NCBI GenBank assembly: GCA_964353875.1
Contig: CAYGXU010000051.1
Span: 1-20,758 of the forward strand
Source: MGNI01 sp964353875
Lineage (GTDB): Bacteria; Chloroflexota; Anaerolineae; Anaerolineales; E44-bin32
Length of the DNA: 20,758 nucleotides
Direction: 5' to 3'
Part shown: in pieces, positions 6,454-14,521 of the stretch
Layout of the letters: every line of letters begins with the position of its first letter
Numbering within the stretch: the first letter of the stretch is position 1
Position numbers and translations under genes: made by a program
Notes under the pieces: model-generated
The model's database searches: none
Seen by the model: only the letters and a program-made list of their open reading frames with translations
Told to the model about the DNA's origin: nothing

Positions 6454-8202
6454 ATGAGCCCAGATAACATCTTCTGCACAGCATGTGGTCATCAAAATCC
6501 ACCACAGGGAAAGTTTTGCATCAACTGTGGTTCCACATTGATTCATCCTGCATCGAGCGCTAAAACAATTCAGGCATCCGACTACCCATCGGTGCCTGGA
6601 CCTGCGACGCCTGAACCGCGGTCGCAGGCGCCAATCCCCCCTCCATCACCGCCATACTCCGCCCGCGCAGCCGAACCGCCGCCACAGCCATACATAGCAG
6701 GACCTTATCCACAGCCATATATCGCAGGACCTCCACCATCGGTTCCCAAGAAACGGTCTTCATGGGCTCGTACTTGCGGTATCCTGGCGATTATATTGGT
6801 CTGCCTTTGTGTGGGCACCGCTGCCGTGGGGTGGTTTATGGGTGACAAAGTCGTCACCTATGTACAGGATAAATTCCCAAAATTGGCTGAAATCTTCAAT
6901 CTCAGCACCAGGGGCGTCTCGGATGAAGATATCCAAGTCAGTGAGACATCCCTTTCCCTCAGCAGCGCTCTCGCTGGAAAGGTGAAGACTTCCAATGGTG
7001 CCGAGATCAGCATCCCCGCCGGCGCCGTGCCCCCTATGGATAATGGCAGTGCGGGAACGATGGTATTCAGCATAGAGCCCGATTCCTCTGTGGAGGCTGC
7101 CCTTCCTGGGGGATATGAACCTGTTGGCCCTGTCTATCGATTGGGCCCTGAAGGCTTTGTTTTTGCGATGCCGGTCACCATCACCCTCCCCATTCCCTCC
7201 GATGTCGATCCAAAACTCGTAATCGGTCTCACATACTATGATTCGGCAACAGAAACCTGGAAGCTCGTCCCGGGCACGGTGGATGCGGAAAAGCGCACCA
7301 CATCTGCCAGCGTAACGCATCTTTCCCTTTGGGGATTGTTCGGACGTTGCATCGGCGGGAGTGCATTTGGCGAATGTCCATATCAGGAGACCCCTGATGA
7401 ATGGCATCGCCAGCATGGCGGCTGGATCCGCATCAACAATACGCACGTCTATCGGACGGGTAGTTACCCCGGCGGACGCAACCTACCCACGAGCACGGGG
7501 TATGGCGTATGCATCGCCACCTATCGGTATTTTGACGAGGATGAGGATGCCTGGAATTGGCTCCCGCCCCTCGATTGGAAGATCCTCGCACATGATAACC
7601 AGACGGTCGACTTCTGGATGCCGAACGGAGAATATGGGTTGATTGAGTTTTTCAACATGTCTGAGGTGAACTCCGATCCGCTCTATGTCCCTGAATATAC
7701 ATCCTACTGGCGTCCGATCGGCTCCTACACCATCGCCAATGGTGAGACTGCCGAATTTTCTTCTAGCTCCGTCACCATTGATGACAGTTTCACTGAAGGT
7801 AGACCGCCCTGTTGGGGACAGGAAGATACCTCTGTCGGAACAGGCGACGTCCAGGTGACCCTCACCTGGCAGACCAACGATGACATCGATCTTTATGTCA
7901 CCGACCCTACTGGCGAGACAATTTACTATCAGTATACGGTTTCATCCAGCGGCGGAACCCTCGACCGAGATAATAAATGCGACAACCTGATCATCGGTCG
8001 ACCGGAGAACATTTTCTGGGCAGAGGGTCAAGCCCCATCGGGATCCTACAAAGTACAGGTGCATTATTATGATCCCTGTGAAGCCGAACATGCGGTCAAT
8101 TGGACGGTGCGTGTGATCGTCGGAGGCGATGTCAAAACCTACAACGGGACATTGACGCAAGATGAGCAAATGCAAGATGTAGTTACATTTACGGCGCCTT
8201 AA
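6454..8202 (+). CDS. Zinc-ribbon, single-TM, extracellular ZU5-like/DUF2135 surface protein
   Basis: A 582-residue membrane protein. An N-terminal zinc ribbon has C8-x2-C11 and C22-x2-C25. A Pro-rich linker (about 40-100) carries a short tandem repeat of PQPYIAGP (77-84 and 86-93). One TM helix lies at about 107-128. The outside part has a ZU5-like beta domain (about 160-295, with GAEISIPAGAVP), a middle Trp/Tyr-rich region, and a C-terminal DUF2135/YfaP-like beta domain (about 475-580: VQVTLTWQTNDDIDLYVTDP, then a GSYKVQVHYYDPC segment). The cytoplasmic zinc ribbon and outward C-terminus follow from domain types and are inferred. GGAGG (6443-6447) lies 6 nt before ATG 6454. The role is unknown; carbohydrate or cell-surface interaction is plausible for the beta domains. 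Confidence 0.85.
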   Translation: MSPDNIFCTACGHQNPPQGKFCINCGSTLIHPASSAKTIQASDYPSVPGPATPEPRSQAPIPPPSPPYSARAAEPPPQPYIAGPYPQPYIAGPPPSVPKKRSSWARTCGILAIILVCLCVGTAAVGWFMGDKVVTYVQDKFPKLAEIFNLSTRGVSDEDIQVSETSLSLSSALAGKVKTSNGAEISIPAGAVPPMDNGSAGTMVFSIEPDSSVEAALPGGYEPVGPVYRLGPEGFVFAMPVTITLPIPSDVDPKLVIGLTYYDSATETWKLVPGTVDAEKRTTSASVTHLSLWGLFGRCIGGSAFGECPYQETPDEWHRQHGGWIRINNTHVYRTGSYPGGRNLPTSTGYGVCIATYRYFDEDEDAWNWLPPLDWKILAHDNQTVDFWMPNGEYGLIEFFNMSEVNSDPLYVPEYTSYWRPIGSYTIANGETAEFSSSSVTIDDSFTEGRPPCWGQEDTSVGTGDVQVTLTWQTNDDIDLYVTDPTGETIYYQYTVSSSGGTLDRDNKCDNLIIGRPENIFWAEGQAPSGSYKVQVHYYDPCEAEHAVNWTVRVIVGGDVKTYNGTLTQDEQMQDVVTFTAP

Positions 8203-8294
8203 ATACTGGAGAACCGAAGCGTCTCAATTATTTGAATAAGCGAGCATTCCGATGGATGACGCTGATGGTCACCCAATATTACATTCGATGAAAT

Positions 8295-8352
8295 ATGCAG
8301 CGTTGTTAGAGCTCCGGCACTGGTCTTCATCGGAGCCACGACGACGCTGCAT
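8295..8352 (+). repeat. Long two-tier stem-loop between the zinc-ribbon and lipoprotein genes
   Basis: The outer arms ATGCAGCGTTGT (8295-8306) and ACGACGCTGCAT (8341-8352) pair over 12 bp with one G-T wobble. After a symmetric 4x4 internal loop, the inner arms GCTCCG (8311-8316) and CGGAGC (8331-8336) pair perfectly around a 14-nt loop. It starts 93 nt after the upstream stop and ends about 10 nt before the ribosome binding site of the lipoprotein gene. No T-tract follows. It is a terminator without a U-tract or a leader control element. Confidence 0.6.
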
Positions 8353-8373
8353 GACTATCTTGGAAGGTGGTAT

Positions 8374-9699
8374 ATGAGAAGGAAATCTCTGCCAATTCAA
8401 ACGCTGATGATTGCAGCCTCAACATCCCTCATCATGCTGGCATGCCAGACGCTCAGCAGTTCCACGAAAACCCCAAATGCAGCTTTAACACCCCACATCA
8501 ATCAACCGGCTGCACCCTCTCCTACCTCACAGTTACAGACCGAGACTACCCCTTCGCCCTCTCCTACCACCACTGAGCAATCGGGTGGTAATGAACTTCC
8601 CAACACGCTCGTCTATCTCCTAGAAGATCATTCGTTGGTCTTCCTGAAGAGCGATGGGGCGAGCATGTCTGCTTCAATGGGTGGAGAATTCGCCTCCTGG
8701 TACGATCTGAATGACGCTGCCGAGAGGATGACCATCATTAAAAATGCTGTCTTTGTTCCCATTCTGAATCCTGAGCAAGCTATCCGAGGAGAATTGGGCA
8801 TTCTATACATCAATGCAGATGGTGCGGAGCAATTCTTTACTGCCCCAGCAGAATATGCCGCCGAAGCCAGCATAGTGGATGTCCTTCCCTCACCCGATGG
8901 CGAATGGTTCGCCTGGCTTTTGGATACCACGAAAATCCCTCCCTCATTGGCTTCGGATCAGGTTTGCGATGACTCGGCTGGGTGCGTCGGGAGGGAGTAT
9001 ATTTTGCTAGTAACCAGTCGAAATGGGTCTGAAATAATGATGGAGCACCCCCTTGTCGTTGGAGATCCCTATCCTTTCCTCCTTTTCGATTCCTGGAAAG
9101 AGGACAGCAGCGCCATTTTCCTTCGACGGGTTCCTTGGATGGTCCTGAGTCCGATTTATCAAGTTGAGGGTGGAGGGACATATGAGATTTCGATCCCCGC
9201 CGGCAATCTTGTGGAGCGGAGCGATAAATTTCTCAATTCTGAAACCCACGCCAGTTCAGACGGCTTTTGGATCGTGGAAGAAGCGATTGGCGAAGGGGAA
9301 TTCATCCTCATAGCAACATCATGGGTAGGTGCCATACATGCTGTCCAGGCTCCCACCGTAGGTCATCATCTCACTCAGGAGTCTACCTTTTCGCCCACCA
9401 GCGACTACCTTGTGTGGTTGGAGTTGGATGTGAATATTGAGGATTGGTCTAGCGTGGAGGCAATCGAGATCCGCCTCATGGACTTGTCGAATGGCGAGAC
9501 CAAAACCCTTTCCAAAATAGATGGACCGATCCCCTCAGAGGACCTGCCTTTCATAGGACACTGGCTCTCAGGCACTTTACTTGTCATCCATCAAATCAAT
9601 CAGAGCCAAGCATTGAATATCATCACAGGAGATTGGATCCCAATCCCTGCACCACAGACCTCCTCTTCTTGGGTTGTGGTTGGGGGAATGAAGGAGTAA
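8374..9699 (+). CDS. Putative lipoprotein with beta-propeller-like (TolB-type) repeats
   Basis: A 441-residue exported protein. The N-terminus has Arg/Lys (RRK, 2-4), a hydrophobic core and a lipobox-like end IMLAC with Cys24 as the likely lipidation site. A Ser/Thr/Pro-rich linker (about 28-72) typical of surface lipoproteins follows. The rest repeats patterns such as LPSPDGEWFAWLLD (about 172-185) and SPTSDYLVWLELD (about 344-356), which resemble TolB/WD40-like blades that report values. I recognise no catalytic motif, so binding or sensing at the cell surface is the most that can be inferred. ATG 8374 has GGAAGGTGG just upstream. A long stem-loop lies immediately upstream of the ribosome binding site. 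Confidence 0.75.
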   Translation: MRRKSLPIQTLMIAASTSLIMLACQTLSSSTKTPNAALTPHINQPAAPSPTSQLQTETTPSPSPTTTEQSGGNELPNTLVYLLEDHSLVFLKSDGASMSASMGGEFASWYDLNDAAERMTIIKNAVFVPILNPEQAIRGELGILYINADGAEQFFTAPAEYAAEASIVDVLPSPDGEWFAWLLDTTKIPPSLASDQVCDDSAGCVGREYILLVTSRNGSEIMMEHPLVVGDPYPFLLFDSWKEDSSAIFLRRVPWMVLSPIYQVEGGGTYEISIPAGNLVERSDKFLNSETHASSDGFWIVEEAIGEGEFILIATSWVGAIHAVQAPTVGHHLTQESTFSPTSDYLVWLELDVNIEDWSSVEAIEIRLMDLSNGETKTLSKIDGPIPSEDLPFIGHWLSGTLLVIHQINQSQALNIITGDWIPIPAPQTSSSWVVVGGMKE

Positions 9700-9793
9700 G
9701 CTTCCACCATCGATTAAAAAGATGCTAATGCAAATGAGTTCCGCACTTCTAAGGTTGCCTATGCCGAAAGTTCCTCTGCCTTCAGCCAGTGAT

Positions 9794-9850
9794 GATTGAT
9801 GTCCGGGGGCTTCTTAGGGAAGACCTGGCGCTGAAGCGATGACATCAATC
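9794..9850 (+). repeat. Large inverted repeat between the lipoprotein and hydrolase genes
   Basis: GATTGATGTC (9794-9803) and GACATCAATC (9841-9850) are perfect 10-bp inverted arms. Inside them GCTTC (9809-9813) and GAAGC (9833-9837) can form a second stem. It begins 95 nt after the lipoprotein stop. Its right arm overlaps the -35 element proposed for the hydrolase, so it could be a terminator, an operator, or both. Confidence 0.5.
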
Positions 9851-9878
9851 TCTGCCATCTTATAAGCGGGGATATAAT
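9839..9878 (+). promoter_or_regulatory. Promoter region of the alpha/beta hydrolase
   Basis: ATGACA (9839-9844) and TATAAG (9861-9866) with a 16-bp spacer form one candidate. A perfect TATAAT at 9873-9878 forms a second, with only a weak -35 (CTGCCA 9852-9857). The start codon is at 9922. Confidence 0.45.
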
Positions 9879-9921
9879 CAAATCAGAATAGCACGATTTC
9901 ATTGAACCAAGGAGGAGCCTT

Positions 9922-10821
9922 ATGCCCTCATCTATTCATCATTCCGAGCCTTCAACCGCAAAGATCGATGGCATCGAACTCGTCTATGACACCTTCGGAG
10001 ACCCTTCCCACCCGCCCTTGTTGCTCATCATGGGTCTGGGAGGGCAGATGATCTCCTGGGAAGATGATCTATGCGCCCAATTGGCTGCCAGGGGATATTG
10101 GGTGATCCGGTTCGATAATCGTGATGCCGGTCTGTCGACAAAATTCGATCAGGCAGACACTCCAAACCTGTTCGCACTCATGCAATCTTTTGTGCAGAAG
10201 GATCCTATCCAAACCCCTTATACATTGCGAGACATGGCGAAGGATACGGTCGGGTTACTCGAAGCGTTAGGAATCCAGGCTGCCCATGTCGTCGGCGTTT
10301 CGATGGGAGGCATGATCGCACAAATGCTGGCGATCTACCATCCGGGACATGTCAGTAGCCTGACCTCGATCATGTCCACTACTGGTCATCCCGACCTTCC
10401 CCTCCCGAAACCCGAAGCGATCGCACTGCTGACACGGCCCACTCCAACGGATCGGGATGGATATATTAAGGTTAGCCTGCGAGACATGAGATTTTTAAAT
10501 GGGGATCTGCCCTTGGATGAGCAACGTGCTCGCGAACATGCTGCCAAAGATTACGATCGAGGTCTCTGCCCCGCCGGTTTCAATCGCCAATTGGCAGCCA
10601 TCCTCGCCTCTGGAAGCAGAAGGGAAGCGCTGCACTCCGTCAAAATCCCAACCCTGGTGATCCACGGCAGGGCAGACCCACTCGTCCCAGTGGAGGGTGG
10701 GATTGACACCGCCCAATCTATCCCCGGTGCGAAGTTGCTCATCATTGAAGGGATGGGCCATTCTCTTCCGCCTGTAATCTGGCCTAAAATAATTGAGGCG
10801 ATTGCAGAACACGCCGTTTAG
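9922..10821 (+). CDS. Alpha/beta-fold hydrolase (RdmC/DnrP-like esterase family)
   Basis: A 299-residue cytoplasmic serine hydrolase with a complete catalytic triad: Ser127 in the nucleophile elbow GVSMGG (125-130), Asp252 in HGRADPLVP (248-256) and His280 in GMGHSLP (277-283). The oxyanion-hole segment LIMGLGGQ (35-42) and FDNRDAGLST (64-73) are typical of the subgroup annotated as aclacinomycin methylesterase RdmC-like. Members mostly have unknown substrates, so a small carboxylic ester or lactone is only a guess. AGGAGG lies about 8 nt upstream of ATG 9922, one of the strongest ribosome binding sites in the window. It is probably transcribed alone from the promoter at 9839-9878. Confidence 0.88.
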   Translation: MPSSIHHSEPSTAKIDGIELVYDTFGDPSHPPLLLIMGLGGQMISWEDDLCAQLAARGYWVIRFDNRDAGLSTKFDQADTPNLFALMQSFVQKDPIQTPYTLRDMAKDTVGLLEALGIQAAHVVGVSMGGMIAQMLAIYHPGHVSSLTSIMSTTGHPDLPLPKPEAIALLTRPTPTDRDGYIKVSLRDMRFLNGDLPLDEQRAREHAAKDYDRGLCPAGFNRQLAAILASGSRREALHSVKIPTLVIHGRADPLVPVEGGIDTAQSIPGAKLLIIEGMGHSLPPVIWPKIIEAIAEHAV

Positions 10822-11643
10822 TAACCAAAAAAATAAATATGGGAGAGCTGATCCCAATCATGTGCGCCTTATCGCTTTTCACGTGTACAGGACGTCACCT
10901 GAATCCTTCCTCGAAATCTATGTCGGATGTTGAATCCGCCTTTCTGATTCGATCTAGATCACATACTCATCCTATTCAGCTTATTGGAAGGACCTTCCCC
11001 ACACCACGTTCTTTGGGGAGCGGTTTTCTTTCCCCGGCCTGCCATTTCCATTGGTTCATTTGGCCGTTCCAAACCAATGTTATTCTCCACGATCAGCACA
11101 TCATCGTCATCGATCCTGAATGTATATCCGCTTAGGCATACCCTAAAGAAGAGAACCAAGGTCTCGAGTTATAAATTGCATATTGCCGTTCATACTGATT
11201 CTGTTGTAAAGTTATCATATAGGGATTTTTCAGAATTGCGTTATGGGTGAGTGATGAGATCTTATCCCTCCCCTAAAAACAATTCTGACCGGGGTCCGAG
11301 CACAGGGGAGAATCACAGAAGTATTGAGAGAAAATGGAACACGCCAAATCGAATGCGGGGCGCTTCAAGTCCACATCGACCGATATCGGCCCTGCCAGAC
11401 GACATGGATGGTATTCGATTCTTCTATCCCCTGATGGATGTAAGTGGATAAATAGGGCCTCCGATACAAGCTTCCGCATGCCCATTTTCACTCAATGGAA
11501 AATAGGGATGCGCTATAACCGCATAAAGAGGTGCAACCAAAAATCGTTCGATTCTTCTTAGCAAATCCTTTGCTCAAGCTCACCTATCGTCTCATCCGAC
11601 CTTGGACACATGCAATGTGTCATCAGAAAGAAGGAGAATAAAC
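10822..11643. other. Long intergenic region without a convincing gene
   Basis: 820 bp. Several frames of 60-98 codons are open on both strands, but they overlap one another, have no good ribosome binding site, and resemble nothing I know. The most protein-like is minus-strand 11159-10959 (RIDDDDVLIVENNIGLERPN). Short palindromes occur, such as GGAAGG-A-CCTTCC (10986-10998), and a 12-nt direct repeat TTCGATTCTTCT lies at 11414-11425 and 11547-11558. It may hold decayed genes or a long untranslated leader for fadD. Confidence 0.4.
11605..11621. promoter_or_regulatory. Perfect 17-bp palindrome upstream of fadD, operator candidate
   Basis: GACACAT-GCA-ATGTGTC is a perfect 7-bp inverted repeat with a 3-bp centre. 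It ends 9 nt before the AAGGAG ribosome binding site and 22 nt before ATG 11644. The form suits a dimeric regulator such as a TetR-type fatty-acid repressor, but the position next to the ribosome binding site also allows a leader hairpin. Confidence 0.4.
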
Positions 11644-13350
11644 ATGAATCAAGCTAAACCCTGGATTAAAAAATATGACCCTAATGTAAAAGAGCACCTC
11701 GAATATCCGACAATACCCTTGCATGCTGCTCTGGAGGAAACAGCAAAAAAATATCCGGACTTTCCGGCCATGATCTTCAAGGACACCGAGATCACCTATC
11801 GGGAACACAATGATGCAATCAATCGCTTCACTGCTGTCCTCCAGGATTTAGGGGTTAAGAAAGGTGATCGGGTGGCAATTCACTTGCCCAATTGTCCTCA
11901 ATTTTGCATTAGCTATGCTGCCATCCTGCGCGCAGGTGGCATCGTTGTCCCCTGCAATCCAGTTTACACAGCTCGCGAGATGAAACATCAACTGGTTGAC
12001 TCCGGTGCAGAGATCATCATCACCCTGAGCGCAATGTATCCGATGATCAAACAAATCCGGAGTGAAACCAAATTACGCCACGTCATCGTTGCCAAGATCA
12101 AGACTTACTTCCCGCCCCTGACCAAATTACTCTTCTCTTTGCTCTTGGAGAAAAAGTCGGGGCATAAAGTCGACATCGCGGGGGATGAAAACACCCACTG
12201 GTTCGAGGAGTTGCTCGCTAAAGCGCCAGAAAAGCCGAAGCCTGTGGAGGTCTCTCTGGATGACACAGCCGTGCTGATGTATACCGGCGGTACTACCGGT
12301 GTTTCCAAAGGGGCGCAACTGACCCACAAAAACATCCTTGCCAATGCCTACCAAGTTCTTGTTTGGATTAATGGGCTCGAAGGGAAGAATAAGACCCTGA
12401 CGGCCCTTCCTTTGTACCACAGCTATGCCATGACCTGTTGTATGAACATAGGCGCCTTCACACCTGGCACGGCGATCTTGATCCCCGATCCGCGAAACAT
12501 TGGCGACGTCCTCAAGACCATTGACAAGCACCAACCGGATTACTATCCAGGTGTCCCTGCCTTGTATGTGGCCATCAACAACCATCCCGAGGTAAGCAAA
12601 TACAACCTCCGTTCGATTAAGGCTTGTGTCTCTGGTGCAGCTCCATTGCCAGTCGAGGTTCAAGAGCGCTTCCAAGAGATCACTGGCGGCAAGCTGGTAG
12701 AAGGCTATGGTCTGAGCGAAGCCTCACCGGTGACGCACGCTAATCCCATCATGGGTGAGAATCGCCTGGGCACGATCGGCCTCCCCTATCCCGATACCGA
12801 AGTAAAAATAGTCGATGTTGAGGGCGGGGAGAAAGTACTGGGCGCGGGGGAAGTTGGCGAGCTTTGCATCCGTGGACCGCAGGTCATGAGGGGTTATTGG
12901 AACATGCCCACCGAGACTGCCAATACCCTGCGTCCTGACCCTGCGGGTGGAACCCCTTGGTTGCATACCGGTGATATTGCGGTCATGGATGAAGACGGCT
13001 ATTTCAAGATCGTGGATCGAAAGAAGGATATGATCCTCGGAGCTGGCGGCTACAACATCTATCCACGCGAGATTGAGGATGTGCTCTACGAACATCCAAA
13101 AGTCAAAGAAGCGGCGGCGGCTGGCATCTATATCCCGGATAAAGGCGAACGCGTAAAGGCCTTTGTCGTTCTAAAAGAGGGTGAAACCGCCACAGAGGAG
13201 GAGATCATCGAATTCTGTAAAGCGAACTTAGCGCCCTATAAAGTCCCGAAAAGCGTCGAATTCAAAAGCGAATTACCGAAGACACTCGTGGGTAAAATCC
13301 TGCGACGGGTGCTGGTAGAGGAGGAGACCAAAAAAACCGCTGAGAAATAG
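11644..13350 (+). CDS. fadD: Long-chain acyl-CoA synthetase (AMP-forming)
   Basis: A 568-residue ANL-superfamily ligase that activates a carboxylic acid, probably a medium- to long-chain fatty acid, to acyl-CoA with ATP to AMP + PPi. Visible motifs are the P-loop YTGGTTGVSKG (213-223), the A5-type motif EGYGLSE (353-359), the ribose-binding Asp444 in HTGD, the hinge region IVDRKKDMI (456-464) and the C-terminal catalytic Lys551 in KTLVGKILRR. The length is normal for FadD (about 550-570). ATG 11644 has AAGGAG 7 nt upstream; an in-frame TTG at 11602 lies in the palindromic leader and is rejected as the start. It faces the dehydratase/activase operon tail to tail. Aromatic-acid activation cannot be excluded from motifs alone. 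Confidence 0.92.
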   Translation: MNQAKPWIKKYDPNVKEHLEYPTIPLHAALEETAKKYPDFPAMIFKDTEITYREHNDAINRFTAVLQDLGVKKGDRVAIHLPNCPQFCISYAAILRAGGIVVPCNPVYTAREMKHQLVDSGAEIIITLSAMYPMIKQIRSETKLRHVIVAKIKTYFPPLTKLLFSLLLEKKSGHKVDIAGDENTHWFEELLAKAPEKPKPVEVSLDDTAVLMYTGGTTGVSKGAQLTHKNILANAYQVLVWINGLEGKNKTLTALPLYHSYAMTCCMNIGAFTPGTAILIPDPRNIGDVLKTIDKHQPDYYPGVPALYVAINNHPEVSKYNLRSIKACVSGAAPLPVEVQERFQEITGGKLVEGYGLSEASPVTHANPIMGENRLGTIGLPYPDTEVKIVDVEGGEKVLGAGEVGELCIRGPQVMRGYWNMPTETANTLRPDPAGGTPWLHTGDIAVMDEDGYFKIVDRKKDMILGAGGYNIYPREIEDVLYEHPKVKEAAAAGIYIPDKGERVKAFVVLKEGETATEEEIIEFCKANLAPYKVPKSVEFKSELPKTLVGKILRRVLVEEETKKTAEK

Positions 13351-13718
13351 CCTGCTCACCTCGAAATTTCTTGGATAACTCATGACAGGTTTTTCTCGCG
13401 CATTTGACCGAGTTTGTCTTCCGCTCCTATCATAAAATAACATCAGTCCGTTGAGACGCCACGTATGGGCGTCTCAACGCATTCATAAGCCTGATCATCG
13501 CCTCCATTTTCGATGGGATTAAACCACGAAGAAATCAGGTTTATCAAGCTCCGCAGTTGGATTGTTCGTCTCTGGCAGGGATCATGTCCCAATTGGCTCA
13601 TCAAACTGACAACTGAAAATGTCCTTTTTCTGTTCTGACAGCCATTGGGAAATACATAAGCAGGCTTAACTCCGGCTAGCCTTTCTCTATATCGCTTGAT
13701 CAGGACCGCGCTCCGAGC
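13351..13718. other. Convergent intergenic region between fadD and the activase
   Basis: 368 bp with no supported ORF or RNA gene. It holds one strong hairpin (13449-13479, listed separately) that lies between the two converging transcription units. Confidence 0.5.
13449..13479. terminator. Perfect 12-bp hairpin, probable bidirectional terminator
   Basis: CGTTGAGACGCC (13449-13460) and GGCGTCTCAACG (13468-13479) pair perfectly around a 7-nt loop. It lies 99 nt after the fadD stop and 240 nt after the activase stop on the other strand. Neither strand has a T-tract directly after it, so it is not a classical intrinsic terminator. Confidence 0.6.
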
Positions 13719-14519
13719 TTACCGCAATTCTAATGCGATCAAGGCGGCGCCATACGCTCCCATCAGTTGGGGTTCATCCGGTACGACTACCTTCTCTCCC
13801 GACTCCTCTTCCAGCATCTTCTGGATCGCCTTATTTCTCACCACGCCGCCTGAAAGCATCAATGGAGAGGTCAGTCCAACGGTGTGAACCATCGCCATGA
13901 TTCGTTTTATGAGTGATCGATGCAGCCCTTTGAGGATCGGCCCCAATGCTGTGCCATGCGCAATAAGAGAAACCACCTCCGACTCGGCGAACACCGTACA
14001 AGTACTTGAAATGGACACTTCCTGCTTGGCTGATAAGGTGACTTCCCCCAACTGCTCCAGAGGCACGCCCAGACGGCTGGCGGTATTCTCCAGGAACCTC
14101 CCCGTGCCTGCAGCACACTTGTCATTCATGGCGAAATCCACCACCTCACCCTTAGGTCCGATGCTGATCACCTTGCTATCCTGTCCCCCGATATCCACCA
14201 AGGTGCCCCCATGTTTCATTTCGCGATACATCCCGCGCGCGTGACAGGTAATCTCAGTCACCTGGCGCGTGGCTTGATGGACCAACTTCCGTCCGTAGCC
14301 GGTTGCCACTAAGGGAATACCCTCAATCCCCTCCCCAGGCTGAAAGAGCAATTCGGGAGCAGCTTCGCGAGCGCTAACCAGGAACCACTCCACTTGCTCC
14401 TCCACACGTGGATCGGCTTGTTCTAGCAAATTCCAGACCAGATTCCCCCAACCATCCACTCCTACGATCTTTGCGGTCGTCGATCCGACATCGATCCCGA
14501 GGGCGCGAATCCCTGCCAT
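13719..14519 (-). CDS. BadF/BadG/BcrA/BcrD-type ATPase activase (HgdC-like)
   Basis: A 266-residue homodimeric iron-sulfur ATPase of the ASKHA fold. In this family it uses ATP to push an electron at very low potential into a partner dehydratase or reductase. The evidence is the phosphate-binding GIDVGSTTAK (8-17), DIGGQDSK (109-116), and NDKCAAGTGRF (132-142) with Cys135, plus SSTCTVFAESEVVSL (171-185) with Cys174. These two cysteines correspond to those that bind one [4Fe-4S] across the dimer. SGGVVRNK (223-230) is also present. AGGAG lies 7 nt upstream of the ATG, inside the last codons of the preceding gene, and the intergenic gap is 2 bp. It is the last gene of the three-gene minus-strand operon. 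The length is normal for HgdC-like activases (about 260). Confidence 0.92.
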   Translation of the reverse strand: MAGIRALGIDVGSTTAKIVGVDGWGNLVWNLLEQADPRVEEQVEWFLVSAREAAPELLFQPGEGIEGIPLVATGYGRKLVHQATRQVTEITCHARGMYREMKHGGTLVDIGGQDSKVISIGPKGEVVDFAMNDKCAAGTGRFLENTASRLGVPLEQLGEVTLSAKQEVSISSTCTVFAESEVVSLIAHGTALGPILKGLHRSLIKRIMAMVHTVGLTSPLMLSGGVVRNKAIQKMLEEESGEKVVVPDEPQLMGAYGAALIALELR

Positions 14520-14521
14520 TT

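Noticed and set aside
6760..7446. 228-codon minus-strand open frame
   Set aside because: It lies wholly inside the zinc-ribbon surface protein gene in antisense and has no ribosome binding site or family features.
11414..11558. 12-nt direct repeat TTCGATTCTTCT
   Set aside because: Only two copies 133 nt apart without any associated structure; probably chance or simple local similarity.
11334..11561. 75-codon plus-strand open frame in the long gap before fadD
   Set aside because: No ribosome binding site, no recognisable family, and an equally long frame lies antisense to it.
11602..11643. Upstream TTG start for fadD adding 14 residues
   Set aside because: It lies in the palindromic leader without a ribosome binding site, whereas ATG 11644 has AAGGAG at 7 nt.
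12127..12675. 182-codon minus-strand open frame
   Set aside because: Antisense shadow of fadD, whose motifs are unmistakable.
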